Shown here one piece after another: positions 23,001 through 32,900 of a stretch of DNA of 64,000 nt; within the stretch, counting starts at the first letter, position 1; each line of letters begins with the position of its first letter. The stretch is from Nymphaea colorata. Taxonomy: Eukaryota > Streptophyta > Magnoliopsida > Nymphaeales > Nymphaeaceae. The position numbers were made by a program, and so were the translations under genes. Location: the NCBI RefSeq assembly GCF_008831285.2, contig NC_045147.1:7222334-7286333 (forward strand). Direction: 5' to 3'. The notes beneath the pieces were generated by a model, which did no database searches, had not been told where the DNA came from, and was given only the letters and a program-made list of their open reading frames with translations.

Positions 23001-24343
23001 CCCGTCACCAAGTCCTGCAGAAAACACCGATCAGCAGAAAAGATCAGATTACAGTTCAGTTCTTTAGTAATACTGCTGACAGATAGCAAATTCACAGGAA
23101 TATTGGGAACATGAAGAGCATTATGAAGACAGTATTTATTTAACAAGGACAAACTCCCTTTTCCAGCCACAGAGATAGAAGAACCATCAGCCATAGATAC
23201 ACGTTGCTGCCCCGAAGACAATTTGTATTCTTGGAACATCTTAGGGTCCCCTGTCATATGATGCGTAGCACCACTGTCAACAATCCAATCACCATGTGAG
23301 GAATTACCTTGGTCACTAGTAGCCACGAGAGCTTGGGCTAACTTAGCCCCCTCAGACGTGGAAGTATCCTCCTGAGTAGTAGACAGCCGGCTGATATACG
23401 CTTGCAGTTCTTTGATTTGATCGGAGGAAAGCTTAGATTTGGCAACATTTGACGGACTACTCTGACTAGGCTCAGGCACAGAAGGACTCCGGCGGCTAGA
23501 AGGAGGACGACCCCGGACAAGCCGCCTCTCAGGATGAAGATCCCAACAAAAATCAACAGAATGTCCTGATTTGTTGCAATGGCTACACCGCCGAACAGGA
23601 CGCTGTCCAATCCCAGAAACACGACTAACAAAGGCTGAAGGAGAACTCCCCTGACTGGTGTCAATATGCATCACCTGGCGACGCTGTTCTTCAGATTCCA
23701 CACGGGCATACACCTCTTTAATTCCGGGGACCTCGTCACAATTAAGAATTTGGCTCCTAATGGATTCAAATTCATCGCGTAAGCCTCCGAGGAAAAGAAA
23801 CGTCCGATCCATCCATTCTTTGTCCCAGTACAAGGCATGATCAGACCCACAGTGCCAGTCATCATTCACATGGTAGTCAAGTTCCTCCCACTTAGTCTTT
23901 AGGGCTGCAAAGAAGGCGGCTACAGACAAGTCACCCTGTTTAAGAGAGTATATGCTACGTTTGATTTGGTACGTATGCAATACTCTCTTCTTACGGCCAT
24001 ACATCCGTGCAAGCACAGTCCACATGTCGTAGGCAGTCGATTTACGCAAGATCAAAGGCTGAATATCTGCAGAAACAGAACTAATAATCCATACTTTAAC
24101 CTGACTATCTTCCAACGTCCAAGTAGCCCATCGCGGATCGGTTTTTGAAGGTGCAGGCTTCTCCCCAGTAATGTAGGGCAGGCGACCACGACTGGTTATC
24201 CCAATTTCTAGGGCAGCCGACCAAGAGAGATAGTTATCCTTGTTCAGCCGGATGGAGGTGACTTGAACAGGCAAGATCTCGCTCTTGGTATTGTTGCCCG
24301 AGTCTAGGGCATCATCGATCTTGAGGGACATCTCCTCGGCCAT
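20045..24343 (-). CDS. E5 Copia gag-pol polyprotein (uninterrupted)
   Basis: About 1,432 residues from MAEEMSLKIDD, with all Copia domains in order. They are gag (LNKDNYLSWSAALEIG), a CCHC knuckle (CSHCNKSGHSVDFC, about 23590-23545), protease (IVDSGATHHMTG, about 23287-23250), the integrase zinc region (RWHERLGHL, CEVCQLAKH, about 22880-22750), the DDE core (HSDVWGPS about 22695, FRTDNAREY about 22510, NGVAERKNR about 22405), reverse transcriptase ([13 protein letters not shown] about 21270; LVYVDDMIVTGDD about 21025-20990) and RNase H (YSDADWAGC about 20530; MYCDNKSAINL about 20305). The frame is open for 105 codons further upstream (to 24658), but that part is low-complexity, GC-rich leader, so I chose the internal start just before the conserved gag motif. 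Single residue oddities (ETFVPVAKL, MPPRYVQ) depart from usual family residues. It may encode a functional set of replication proteins. Confidence 0.94.
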   Translation of the reverse strand: MAEEMSLKIDDALDSGNNTKSEILPVQVTSIRLNKDNYLSWSAALEIGITSRGRLPYITGEKPAPSKTDPRWATWTLEDSQVKVWIISSVSADIQPLILRKSTAYDMWTVLARMYGRKKRVLHTYQIKRSIYSLKQGDLSVAAFFAALKTKWEELDYHVNDDWHCGSDHALYWDKEWMDRTFLFLGGLRDEFESIRSQILNCDEVPGIKEVYARVESEEQRRQVMHIDTSQGSSPSAFVSRVSGIGQRPVRRCSHCNKSGHSVDFCWDLHPERRLVRGRPPSSRRSPSVPEPSQSSPSNVAKSKLSSDQIKELQAYISRLSTTQEDTSTSEGAKLAQALVATSDQGNSSHGDWIVDSGATHHMTGDPKMFQEYKLSSGQQRVSMADGSSISVAGKGSLSLLNKYCLHNALHVPNIPVNLLSVSSITKELNCNLIFSADRCFLQDLVTGQKIGIGSAIDGLYRLPVQVASALISATSGQLSGVEDRSTIMRWHERLGHLPFPLIKKLFPSLFHSVSMDSFTCEVCQLAKHVRASYPISFNKTTRPFALVHSDVWGPSGVPTCRGFHYFMTLIDDYSRCTFVYLLKERSEVPVIVKNFVAFVETQFQTSVQAFRTDNAREYVSQSLDDFLKSKGIVHETSCSYTPPQNGVAERKNRHLLDVTRALLFHRQVPKRYWGDALLTSAHLINRMPTRVLQGHSPYSMLWPTQNPWPLTPRVFGCVCFVHDHSPTLKKLDPRSVKAVFLGYSSTKKGYKCVDPTTSKVYVSRDITFHEHEAYFHVNPLQGEYLGHSSEEYSSNQLIQFTDFLDYKASDSVADTVRDDRDHHMDEGLVDNQPTARDHLFGQVYRRKKTDVIENVDVTNPNPVSSPDDPSLINEELPIALRKGTRSCTSHPIQRFVSYAKLSKNYKCFITSLSKSVIPRCVEDAREDPKWLQAMTEEMNALAKNDTWEVVDIPKGTHLVGSKWVFNVKYKPDGTVERYKARLVAKGFSQKYGIDYLETFVPVAKLKTVRVILTLAVKKGWSVDQLDVKNAFLNGHLEEEVYMSMPPRYVQSGKCCHLKKALYGLKQSPRAWFERLRIVMKTNGYKQGNGDHTLFIKQRDGLVSLLLVYVDDMIVTGDDEEEKKKMKERLAAEFDLKDLGKLRYFLGIEIARSETGLVMSQRKYTLDLLKETGKLGCRPFLTPMESGTKISIKTGNILDEEGKGRYQRLVGKLIYLILTRPDITYAVNVLSQFMHAPTDCHWKSAERVLGYLKNDPGKGLLYTQQDQLNIEGYSDADWAGCTDTRRSTTGYCIFLGGNLVVWRSKRQEVCSRSSAEAEYRAVAMGVTEMLWLKILLTDIGVETEEKMRMYCDNKSAINLANNPVLHDRTKHVEIDRHFIRERIDSKELILPYMKSEDQIADVLTKALCTSQFEKNVSKLGMFDMYAKLEGEC

Positions 24344-24463
24344 CACAATCACCAAGGAGAAAGAATACCCAGCACCAGAGACGACAAACAAGAGGCAGCG
24401 GCGCTGGACGGCGGCGGTGTGGAAGAGAGCGACGGCGGTGGGCAGCGTTGGTGCGGGACGGCG

Positions 24464-24520
24464 GCGGCGCTGAAATGGGCGACGGCGGCGCTGAAATGGG
24501 CGACGGCGGCGCTGGACAAC
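24464..24520. repeat. GC-rich short tandem repeat in the E5 leader
   Basis: A 21-bp unit (GCGGCGCTGAAATGGGCGACG) occurs twice and then partially a third time, inside a GGC/GCC-rich leader from about 24395 to 24605. It lies between the primer site and gag. Confidence 0.85.
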
Positions 24521-24692
24521 GGCAACGCAGCAGAGAACAACCGCGCTGGACGATGGCGGCGCAGCTGGCAGCGCTGGACGGTGGCGGCGCAGCAGCGGCA
24601 GAAAAAAAACGGCGGAAACATCAGCGGCAAAGAAACACGGCGGAAACACGACTATCACACCAACGATCTCTCACGCGTTGGCTCTGATACCA

Positions 24693-24970
24693 TGTAGAAA
24701 CACACACCAAGATGGAGAGAAAGAAAAGGAACACACAATATACGTGGAAAACCTCTAAGAGAGGTGAAAAACCACGGAGAAGCTCTAACCTAGGTGCACA
24801 ACCGCAACCCTAGGAGAGAGAAAATGTTATTCCACTTAATCAACAATTACACCATAAGTGGGATTAAATAAGAGGGAAAAACGCCTAGGGTACCGAGCCA
24901 CTCTCGGTACCCGTGCCCATGGGACCGGGTCTAGATCCAGACCCGGTTCCCTATACATGATATGTTAACA
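24693..24970 (-). repeat. E5 5' LTR
   Basis: The 278-bp repeat is the partner of 19773-20050 with a single visible substitution. Confidence 0.96.
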
Positions 24971-24975
24971 CAGTT

Positions 24976-25586
24976 CATATAGTAAGTCAATTTCAGCATG
25001 CTCTATCAACCGTTCATATGAGAGCTGTTCTTGGTATCATTAGATACATCAAAGGGAAAACAAATAAGGGAGTATTTATGGGTTCATCTTCTTTTCTCAA
25101 TTTGGTTACTTCTTCTGATGCAGATTAGGGAGGGGATCCAAATGATAGACATTCGACCATTGGATTTTTCTCTTTTTTAGGAGAATCACTCATCTCATAG
25201 AAGTGCAAAAGCAACAAAAAACTTCTTTTTTTCTACAATAGTTGAGTATCGTGTCCTGGCCTCTACAACCATAAAAATTGTTTGGCTCTATCAATTCTTC
25301 TTTGATGTGAGAACAAGCATAGAAGAACCTACCAAAATTGTGCAGTGACAACAAAAGCTATATCTAGATTGCTAAGAACCAGACATTCTATAAACGTACC
25401 ATCACCAAGTATATAAACATGGATTGCCTCTATATTCATGAAAATTTTCTGAAGAAAACTATTCAACTTCTGCATGTTTCCTCTAAATTCCAGCTGGCCG
25501 ATTTCTTCGTTAAACCTCTATGTTTGCCCGGATTTAATTTTCTTCTATACAAACTTTCAGTGGTAATGCTGTAAATTTGAGGGGGT
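24976..25586 (+). pseudogene. Copia E6 remnant, RNase H region
   Basis: This continues E6 after the E5 insertion. Readable pieces include SQFQHAPSTVHMRAVLG, IIRYIKGKTNKGVFMGSSS and GDPNDRHST, matching E8. Stops and frameshifts are frequent. It ends with a TTGAGGGGG purine tract before the LTR. Confidence 0.85.
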
Positions 25587-26000
25587 TGTTAAGAAATGCA
25601 TTATATGTATAGATATGTGCATATATTATCTATATTCATGTATGTGTAGAGCATATGTGACTATAGGTGAATGTATGTTTACTCATATGTTGTAATATGT
25701 ATATTTGTACACAGGAATTTCTGTATTTCTGTATTTTTTATTTTTTATTTTCTGTTTATTTGCACTAGCTGTTGGTTAGCTCCAAGGAGCCGTTGGAACT
25801 AGCCCAATAGCTAGTCTTTGTCAGCCTTTCTTTTTCCTTAAGATCTCTTTGTAGATAAATATAGCACTATTCCTCCTTTAAATGTAAGCTGTTATAAACA
25901 GCACTTTTAGTGATTGAATAGAAGGAATATTTCTTCTGTCTGGCCTTAGTGCCTATTCTTGCTGTGTTTCTATTTTGTGACTGTTGAAGTGACATTTTCA
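25587..26000 (+). repeat. E6 3' LTR
   Basis: The repeat begins TGTTAAGAAATGC and ends near GACATTTTCA. Its layout parallels the E8 LTR: an AT-rich start, a TTTTTTATTTTTTATTTT run, a decayed palindrome at about 25773-25826 containing GAGCCGTTGGA (an MSA-like site, 10 of 11 on the minus strand), an AGATAAATATAG TATA-like box near 25853, and a shared GGCCTTAGTGCCT block. Confidence 0.75.
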
Positions 26001-26144
26001 ATCATGTGGTCAGCTTTGTTGGGTCTTGTTAGTAACAAGATGGGGTGCTAGATTGATAGTGAAAATTGAGAAATTGATGTCTACTACCAATTATATAGTA
26101 AATGATAGTCCTACAATTCCAAGTGTACTGGCATACACGAGTTC

Positions 26145-26195
<51 letters not shown>

Positions 26196-26382
26196 CCCAT
26201 GGGAGTCCAATTGGTGACAGATCCTTCACCTGCCGATCAGCCTGACCAGCTATGCTAAGCCCCGAGCAAAGGCCAAATAAATCACATCTGCACAAAAAAT
26301 ACTCAGAGTACCTATTATAAATTGTCTGATTTTTGTCCCTGACCTAACTGCTCTGGGATATACCATCTCTCTCTCTCTCTTG

Positions 26383-26443
<61 letters not shown>

Positions 26444-26613
26444 GCGAGAGAGAGAGAGAGAGAGAGAGAGCGGAAAAGAGAGAGAGACCTATATATATAT
26501 ATATATATATAGTGGGGAAGATCCTATTCCCTGTTATATTTCTATTATGTCGTATATGTTGTATTTGGATTCCCAATTTATGGCCACTTGACTGTTCTAG
26601 TTGCCTCCTGAAG
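26001..26613 (+). other. End of the giant MED23 intron with microsatellites
   Basis: This is unique AT-rich intron with (CT)n(AT)n at 26145-26193, a long CT/TA/GA array at 26365-26511, and the 3' splice site ending CTCCTGAAG at 26613. No gene is seen. Confidence 0.7.
26365..26470. repeat. Near-palindromic (CT)n-TTGCTATAATA-(TA)n-TATAGCGA-(GA)n array
   Basis: The left arm (CT repeats then TTGCTATAATA) is the near-exact reverse complement of the right arm (TATTATATAGCGA then GA repeats), with a TA tract between. The array could fold into a hairpin of about 50 bp. A second (TA)n tract follows at 26490-26511. Confidence 0.9.
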
Positions 26614-26776
26614 GTATAATGGGAGATCCCGTTCCCTGTTATATGATGTCTCAAAGACAATTGCATCAATGAAGGGAAAAAGAGGAGAACATCGCAGTTT
26701 CCGACTTGCTGAAAACTTATGCATGAATCTTATACTTTCATTGCGGGACAATTTCTCTGTGAAGAGGGACCTGAAG
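26614..26776 (+). CDS. MED23: MED23 exon B
   Basis: The 163-base exon completes the split arginine of exon A and continues YNGRSRSLLYDVSKTI, then KGKRGEHRSFRLAENLC and LILSLRDNFSVKR. It aligns with the plant MED23 segment RYQGKSKTLMYDV onward. It is bounded by AAG at 26611-26613 and a GTATTG donor at 26777. The acceptor tract is only moderately pyrimidine-rich, but the alternative TTCTAG at 26600 would break the frame. Confidence 0.92.
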
Positions 26777-26847
26777 GTATTGGCTCTCTAGGAATGCAGT
26801 TGTTCTCTTTGGTATAAATTGGTTTAACTTTGGCAATTCTTTTGCAG

Positions 26848-27093
26848 GAGCCCTCTGAGCTCACAGAAACATTGAATAGGATTTGTATTGTTAGCCTTGC
26901 CATTATGAGTAAGACACGTGGTATAGGAGAACTTGATAACTTTTTGTACCTTCAACCACTCCTGGAACAAATATTGGCAGCAAGCCAGCATACATGGTCT
27001 GAGAAAACATTGCGGCACTTTCCTCCTATGATCCGTGAATTCCTGAAGGTTCGGATGGATAAGCGAGGGCAGGTCATCCAAGCTTGGCAGCAG
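26848..27093 (+). CDS. MED23: MED23 exon C
   Basis: These 246 bases (82 codons, phase 0 at both ends) encode EPSELTETLNRICIVSLAI, then LEQILAASQHTWSEKTLRHF and KRGQVIQAWQQ, which follow the family closely. The acceptor is TTTTGCAG and the donor GTCTTT. The upstream intron is only 71 bases. Reading through the donor meets a stop at about 27202, so retention of the next intron would truncate the protein. Confidence 0.95.
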
Positions 27094-27418
27094 GTCTTTG
27101 ATACACTCTTTTTGTACTTGAATATGTACAGTCTGCACTTTTTGTTTAGAATAAGGAAGCTTATATTGCCACCACAGATTGGTTGCCTCATTCTTTATAG
27201 ATGAGCAAAAATGTGGTACTCTTTTCTCTTCTTTTGGCAGGCATCTGTATAATGCTTCATTCTTGTGATGCATCCAAACTAATAGTTCTTTGTTTATGGA
27301 TGCATGTGTTTTCATATGTTGTATCAATTTTTCCCTTTGCAGCCTTCTCTTTGATGTGGTCAATATTTTTAATGTCATCTTTCTAGAATCTGTGCTTCTT
27401 AATCTCTCACTGTTTCAG

Positions 27419-27589
27419 GCGGAAGCCACTGTCATCAACCAGTGTACACAGCTTCTTTCACCTCAAGCTGATCCCACATATGTGATGACTTACATCAATC
27501 ATAGTTTTCCTCAGCACCGCAAGTACCTGTGTGCTGGTGCTTGGATGTTGATGAATGGACACCCTGATAACATCAACAGTGCAAACCTT
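27419..27589 (+). CDS. MED23: MED23 exon D
   Basis: These 171 bases (57 codons) encode AEATVINQCTQLLSPQADP, SHSFPQHR-like YINHSFPQHRKYLCAGAWML and NINSANL, a highly conserved MED23 block. The borders are TTTCAG and GTAAGT, and both ends are phase 0. Confidence 0.95.
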
Positions 27590-27686
27590 GTAAGTAATTT
27601 CCTTCCAGTATCTCGATTTTTTTATTATATTGTGACTTATAGATGCTAAATTACATCCCACACACCTTCTGATCATGTCAAGTCAG

Positions 27687-27800
27687 TCACGTGTCCTGAG
27701 AGAGCTTTCACCTGATGAAGTGACATCAAATATATATACAATGGTGGATGTTCTTCTTCACCACATTCAGATTGAACTTCAACATGGGCATCTTATACAG
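27687..27800 (+). CDS. MED23: MED23 exon E
   Basis: These 114 bases (38 codons) encode SRVLRELSPDEVTSNIYTM and VDVLLHHIQIELQHGHLIQ, the counterpart of the family's RVLREVSPEEVTANIYT segment. The acceptor is AAGTCAG and the donor GTAAGT. The upstream intron is 97 bases. Confidence 0.94.
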
Positions 27801-27938
27801 GTAAGTTTCTTCATGATTTAGACTTTCTTGGTTTTCCAACCCCCCTCATTTAAGAGAACCAGCTGCTTCAGTTGTTCGTGAGAGTATGCAGTTTATGAAA
27901 GAAGATAATTCTCCTTATCTCTGTTGCCTCAAATGCAG

Positions 27939-28064
27939 GATCTCTTATTTAAGGCTAGTGCAAATCTTTCCTTTTTCATTTGGACACATGAACTGCTTCC
28001 CTTGGATATAGTGCTTTTGGCACTTGCTGATCGAGATGATGATCCCCATGCATTGCGCCTTTTG
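27939..28064 (+). CDS. MED23: MED23 exon F
   Basis: These 126 bases (42 codons) encode DLLFKASANLSFFIWTHELL and DIVLLALADRDDDPHALRLL. The borders are ATGCAG and GTTAGT. This donor opens the 22.2-kb intron. The exon is in phase 0 and joins directly to exon G at 50261. Confidence 0.94.
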
Positions 28065-28284
28065 GTTAGTTTCTCCTAAAATAATTTGTTTCTCCAATGC
28101 CACTGATGGTGGGTTTTTTTTTATTTTTTTTTATTTTTTATTTTTTACTTTGATAGACTTTGAATACTGAAAATGATGCATGTCTGAGGGAACCTTATTT
28201 GAACGGCCATTTAATTTATTGCGTTTTTTTTTAAAAAAACGCGCTTTTTGTGACTACGGTTTGCACTAACATACTCTTTCTTTA
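28065..28284 (+). other. Second giant MED23 intron, 5' unique part
   Basis: The stretch contains a T-rich run with TTTTTTTTTATTTTTT patterns (about 28113-28148) and a small perfect inverted repeat at 28221-28242 (GCG plus T run against A run plus CGC). Transposon sequence starts at about 28250-28285. The intron continues to 50260. Confidence 0.7.
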
Positions 28285-29293
28285 GGACGGGGTCAAAGCA
28301 CTTGTATCCCTTTTGAGTTCGAGAGTAACCCACAAGTATACGTTTCATTGCTTAGGCAGTAATCTCGTCTCGTTTTGGTCCACGGATATGCACAAAACAT
28401 GTACGCCCAAAAACCTTAGGAGGTAGATGAAACAACTTGCTGTCCAGGTAAAGAAGGTGGATAGGAGTTTTATTGTCCATAAAAGAGGAAGGCAATCAGT
28501 TTATAAGGCAACAAGCTGTCAATATTGCATCACCCCAAAAGAAGGAAGGAACATTCCCTTGAATCATAAGGTTCGAGCAACTTCTAACGGGTGTTGGTGT
28601 TTTCTTTCTGCTATCTCATTTTGAATAGAGGTATGAGCACATGTGTACTGACGAATGCTATGGGCATTGTAAAATTGCATGAGATAGAGGGAGCGGAATT
28701 CAAGGGCATTGTCAGTGCAAATACATTTGACACACGAATTAAACTGAGGCTTTTTTTTAAGAATGAAAGATTTGAGGATGCAAATGACTTTAGATTTGTC
28801 TTTCAATAAGTAGACCCAAGACATTCTTGTGAAATCATCAACATGAACCACATAATAACAGAACTTAGACTGACAAAGAGCTCGACTTGGCCCCCATACA
28901 TCAACATGAATAAGATCAAAAAGGACTTTTACTACTAGGTCTATCACTCGATGCGCAATGAGTAGGCATCACCAGATACAACAGTAGAGGTAGATGTTGT
29001 ATTAGATCTTTGGGCTAAAATCTGGTTATATTCTGAGCGATTGAGACTCGGAGAGAATGCATCTAAGGAGAAACCTTTGTTCTCACTCGAGGTAGCAGCA
29101 GCCGGAGCAAATACAGTTGGAGAGGCAACCTGGAATGTGGGCTTAGTGGGAGCAGTAGAAGAAGTTTTGTCTTGGACAGAGGATTGAAGAAAGGGAGGAC
29201 GCCTGTTTTTGTTCAAATACCTGTCTTCAAGATGACCCAATTGACTTTAAAAGTTTCCATTTGCTACGACCACAATTGCCTCAACCACCTCCT
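28285..29293 (-). pseudogene. Copia E7h remnant (gag end fused to integrase)
   Basis: On the minus strand, a gag tail with a decayed knuckle (GHLEDRYLNK, about 29235) runs to about 28945 and is joined directly to the integrase core (LIHVDVWGPSRAL, about 28910; CTDNALEF, about 28728; IAERKHQ, about 28620). Protease and the integrase zinc region are missing. The remnant ends at GYKCFDP-type sequence near 28300. Its gag N-terminal part lies beyond the E7 insertion at 34764-34990. Confidence 0.85.
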
Positions 29294-29757
29294 TGTTAAA
29301 ATATAAATCCTTCACCAGCACGTTGAAGAGGAGTCTCTTAAGATTCCACCTCCTTGTAGAATGTGTTAAGATATTTAATGTCCTTGTAACATGTGAAGAG
29401 TCTTCTAGGATTCTATGTTGTAGTTAATATCCTTGTTATATGGGAAGTCTCCTAGGATTCTATGTTGTAGTTAATATCCTTGTAATATGTGAAGTCTCTT
29501 AGGTTTCTATGATGTAATTAATGTCTTTGGAGCTTGTGAAATCTCCTAGGATTCTACGATTGGAGACTCTTAGAATTCTGGAAATGGGATTATAAATAGA
29601 GGCCGTGCAAACCATTTTGACTACGGCTTCTTCTCCTCAGTTTCTTCTTGTTTTCATTCTCTCTCTCCTTCTCTCTCTCTCTCTATATATATATATCTCT
29701 ATCTTCCTGCGTGAGTGCTGTTTTCTGGTTACAGATATTGGTGCTAGATTTCTATCA
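29294..29757 (+). repeat. E7 5' LTR
   Basis: The 464-bp repeat has repeated GATTCTATGTTGTAGTTAAT-type blocks in U3, a TATA box (TATAAATA) at 29591-29598, and a CT/TA microsatellite in R/U5. Confidence 0.95.
29591..29598 (+). promoter_or_regulatory. E7 5' LTR TATA box
   Basis: TATAAATA is followed by GAGGCCG, about 160 bases before the LTR end, in sense orientation relative to MED23. The 3' LTR carries the same box at 34590-34597. Confidence 0.7.
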
Positions 29758-29978
29758 TGGGATCAGAGCGCCAGGTTACGTTATCTCTACCAAACGAAAT
29801 GCCCAAACAGGTTTGATCTAGTTAGAACTCTTTTCTCATCTTGTCTCTATCCTGAATTTACTTTTCTCTTGCGCAATTCTTGTTCCTTTTTCTTCTTGCT
29901 TACTCAAGGACACATCTTGTTATATCGTGTCTTCTTTCCCTCTCATCTTCTACCTATATACCATTCCTTTCTGCTGTC

Positions 29979-32900
29979 ATGGAAAACCTTTCGCATTCTG
30001 GCATGTCCTCAAGTTTTCTTCCTCACCTTATTACCGAAAAACTCAACCATGAGAATTATCTGATCTGGAAAAGGCAAATCATGCCTTTCATAAGAAGTCA
30101 AGGCCTCTTTGGACATCTCGATGGTTCAACAAAGGCTCCACCAATGTCCGTCTTACAGGAAATAAAAAATGAGGCAGGAGAAGTTATTGCTGTTCATGAA
30201 GACAACAATCCTGAACATGCTATGTGGATGAGATGTGATCAAAGTCTGGTTGCGTATATTTTGTCCACTTTATCTCAACAAGTGTTACTTTCAGTTTCTG
30301 ATGATTGTACTGCAGAAGAATTATGGGAAACCCTTGCTGATACCTTTTCCCAAATATCAGAAGCTCGAATTATGTACTTATAGAAAGAATTTCAGAATTT
30401 GAGCAAAGGTTCAACGTCTATCATGGATTATTTGGGGCGTATTAAAGCCGTCGCAGACCAACTTGCTGCCTCAGGGAATAACATTTCTGATAAGGAAAAG
30501 GTGCAGCAAACCTTGAATGGACTTGGGCATGATTATCATGCTTTTATTACAGCTCTTGAGGTCCTTCCTGTTCTGCCTTCCTTCAACGAACTACAAGGTA
30601 AACTTCTCCAACATGAAATGAATATGAAAAGAGTCATTGAAAGGACTGATCAAGGGAACTCCCAAAATGTATTGGCTATGAATGTAAAATTTGGTAAGAG
30701 CCATGGGAACTCCAACCATGGTGGTCGTGGCATTCTACCAACACCACATAACCAAGGTATGTCTCCTTTGGATACTTCAAGAAAAATACCAATTTGTTTT
30801 CAGTGCAACAAGAAAGGACACATGAAGGCACAATGTTGGTTTAATCCTCAAAATAAAAACAAAGAGGTAAGACATGATTATAAACAAGGAGGACAAAGTT
30901 CTAAATCCACCGCTGAAGATATGCAACAGCTATTGATGACCGCATTCTCAAAGATGACTATAAAGCAAAATGAGCAAGGAGAATGGTTCTTGGATTCAGG
31001 TGCAGCTACCCATGTGACAGGAAATGCAGGTAAATTGACTAACTTATCCCCTCATTACAGTAGAAGTTGCATTATAACAGGTGATGGAAAATCTCATCCT
31101 ATTACACATATTGGAAATGCACATATTTCATTGTCATCCTCGTCTCTATCACTGTCTAATGTTGTTCTTGCTCCCAATATAAAAAAGAACATCATATCCA
31201 TTTCTAAACTCATTGATGATACAAGCTCTTCTGTTGAATTCACACCTTCTTCTGTCTATGTCAAGGACCTCCAAACGAAGAAAATGTTCGCTAGAGGGGA
31301 GCGTCAAGGGAATATGTACGTCCTCAAGGAATGTCTACCCAAGGATTCATCCACTTTTGATATAGGATTGAAGACATTTTCTCTTTCTCATAATGCGTCA
31401 TCAGTGCCAAGTTCTTGCCATTTTCAATCAAAAGTAAGGGGCCCTAACCAATTTTTGGAGTCTGATTTGTGGCATAGTCGGCTAGGACACTGTGGTCGAC
31501 ATTTCATTAAAAAACTTGTCACAGATAGTCTCATTCCAAGATCAAGTTTACCTCTTACTTCAAGTGTCAAAAAATGTTCAAGTTGTGGACTTTGTAAGAG
31601 TCATGTTTTACCTTTCCATAATATAAATCAAAGGGCTTCCAAACCTTTTGAAACTATTTTTTCTGATGTATGGGGGTCAGCCCCTATTGATTCCATGTCT
31701 GGGTCAAGATATTATGTCTTATTCATTGACTCTTACTCACGTTTCACCTGGATTTACTTCATGAAACACAAATCAGAAGTACCTCACATATTTCGAAACT
31801 TCTATGCCATGATTCAAACTAAATTTTCATCCAATGTAGTGCAATTTCAATGTGATGGAGGGGGAGAATATTCCTCGCTTGATTTTATTGAATTTCTACG
31901 TGAAAAAGAGATAACTAGACAAATTTCTTGCCCTTACACACCACAACAAAATGGTGTAGTTGAGCGGAAACATCGACATATAGTTGAAAGCGCCATGAGC
32001 ATGATGCATGATACTAATGTGCCCATTTCCTTGTGGACTGAAGCCTTCCATACTGCTGTATACATAATAAATTGTTTGCCTATGACACTCTTGATGTCTA
32101 AATCGCCATATTTTACACTCTTAGGCAAACAACCTGATTACAAGAACTTGAAGGTTTTTGGTTGTGTATGTTATGTTCACGTTGATGCTGCCTTGAGGAA
32201 CAAGTTTCAAGACAAAGCTATTCAATGTAGATTCGTTGGATATGCTGATGAATATAAAGGTTTTCGATGCTATGATCCAACAACTAAACGTATCAAAACT
32301 TCAAGAAATGTCATTTTTGATGAACATAGTTTTGATAATACAAATGAAATGCCTATGACCATTGAATCTTATGATCCCTGGACCAGTACACAGTTATTCA
32401 ATGCAGATCCTGTTATAGAAAATGATGTGCCTCAAAGTGAAGATTCAGAGAGAGCAATACAACCGTTAGATATGGCTCAAAGTGAAAATCAAGAAGATCC
32501 AACACAGTCATCAAGTCATCACAAAAACAATAATGAAGAACAGAGCAACGATGCACATCGGTATTCGGGTCTTATCTACAGTCGACGACTAAAGGACAGA
32601 GATGCTCACAGTGAAGAAGACAACATGCCCCACCTTAGAAGATCCCAACGCATTCGTCATCCCATTCACAGGTGGGTTAGCTATGATTCTTTATCACTTG
32701 ATTTTCAGTTATTCATGGCAAAAGTTGGCAAGGAGGAAGAACCTACTTCATTTGATCAAGCATCAAAATCACATCATTGGAGAAAGGCTATGAAAGAAGA
32801 AATGGATGCCTTGCATGAATGTGGAACATGGGAGATCGTTCCGAGGCCACACGAAAAGAACGTAGTGGGCTCCAAATGGGTATACAAAATTAAATACAAA

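Larger units (their letters stand above)
19773..24970 (-). mobile_element. Copia LTR retrotransposon E5 (intact, young)
   Basis: LTRs of 278 bp at each end differ, as far as I can read, at one base (G at about 20014 against A at about 24934). The flanking duplication is CAGTT (19768-19772 and 24971-24975). In element sense a TGGTATCAGAGCC primer site directly follows the 5' LTR (24680-24692), and a TTGAGGGGGAA purine tract precedes the 3' LTR. The polyprotein frame is unbroken. The host site is the RT/RNase H region of decayed E6. Confidence 0.97.

Noticed and set aside
28427-28809. Open frames on the + strand opposite the Copia integrase fragment
   Set aside because: They are antisense shadows of the minus-strand E7h remnant.
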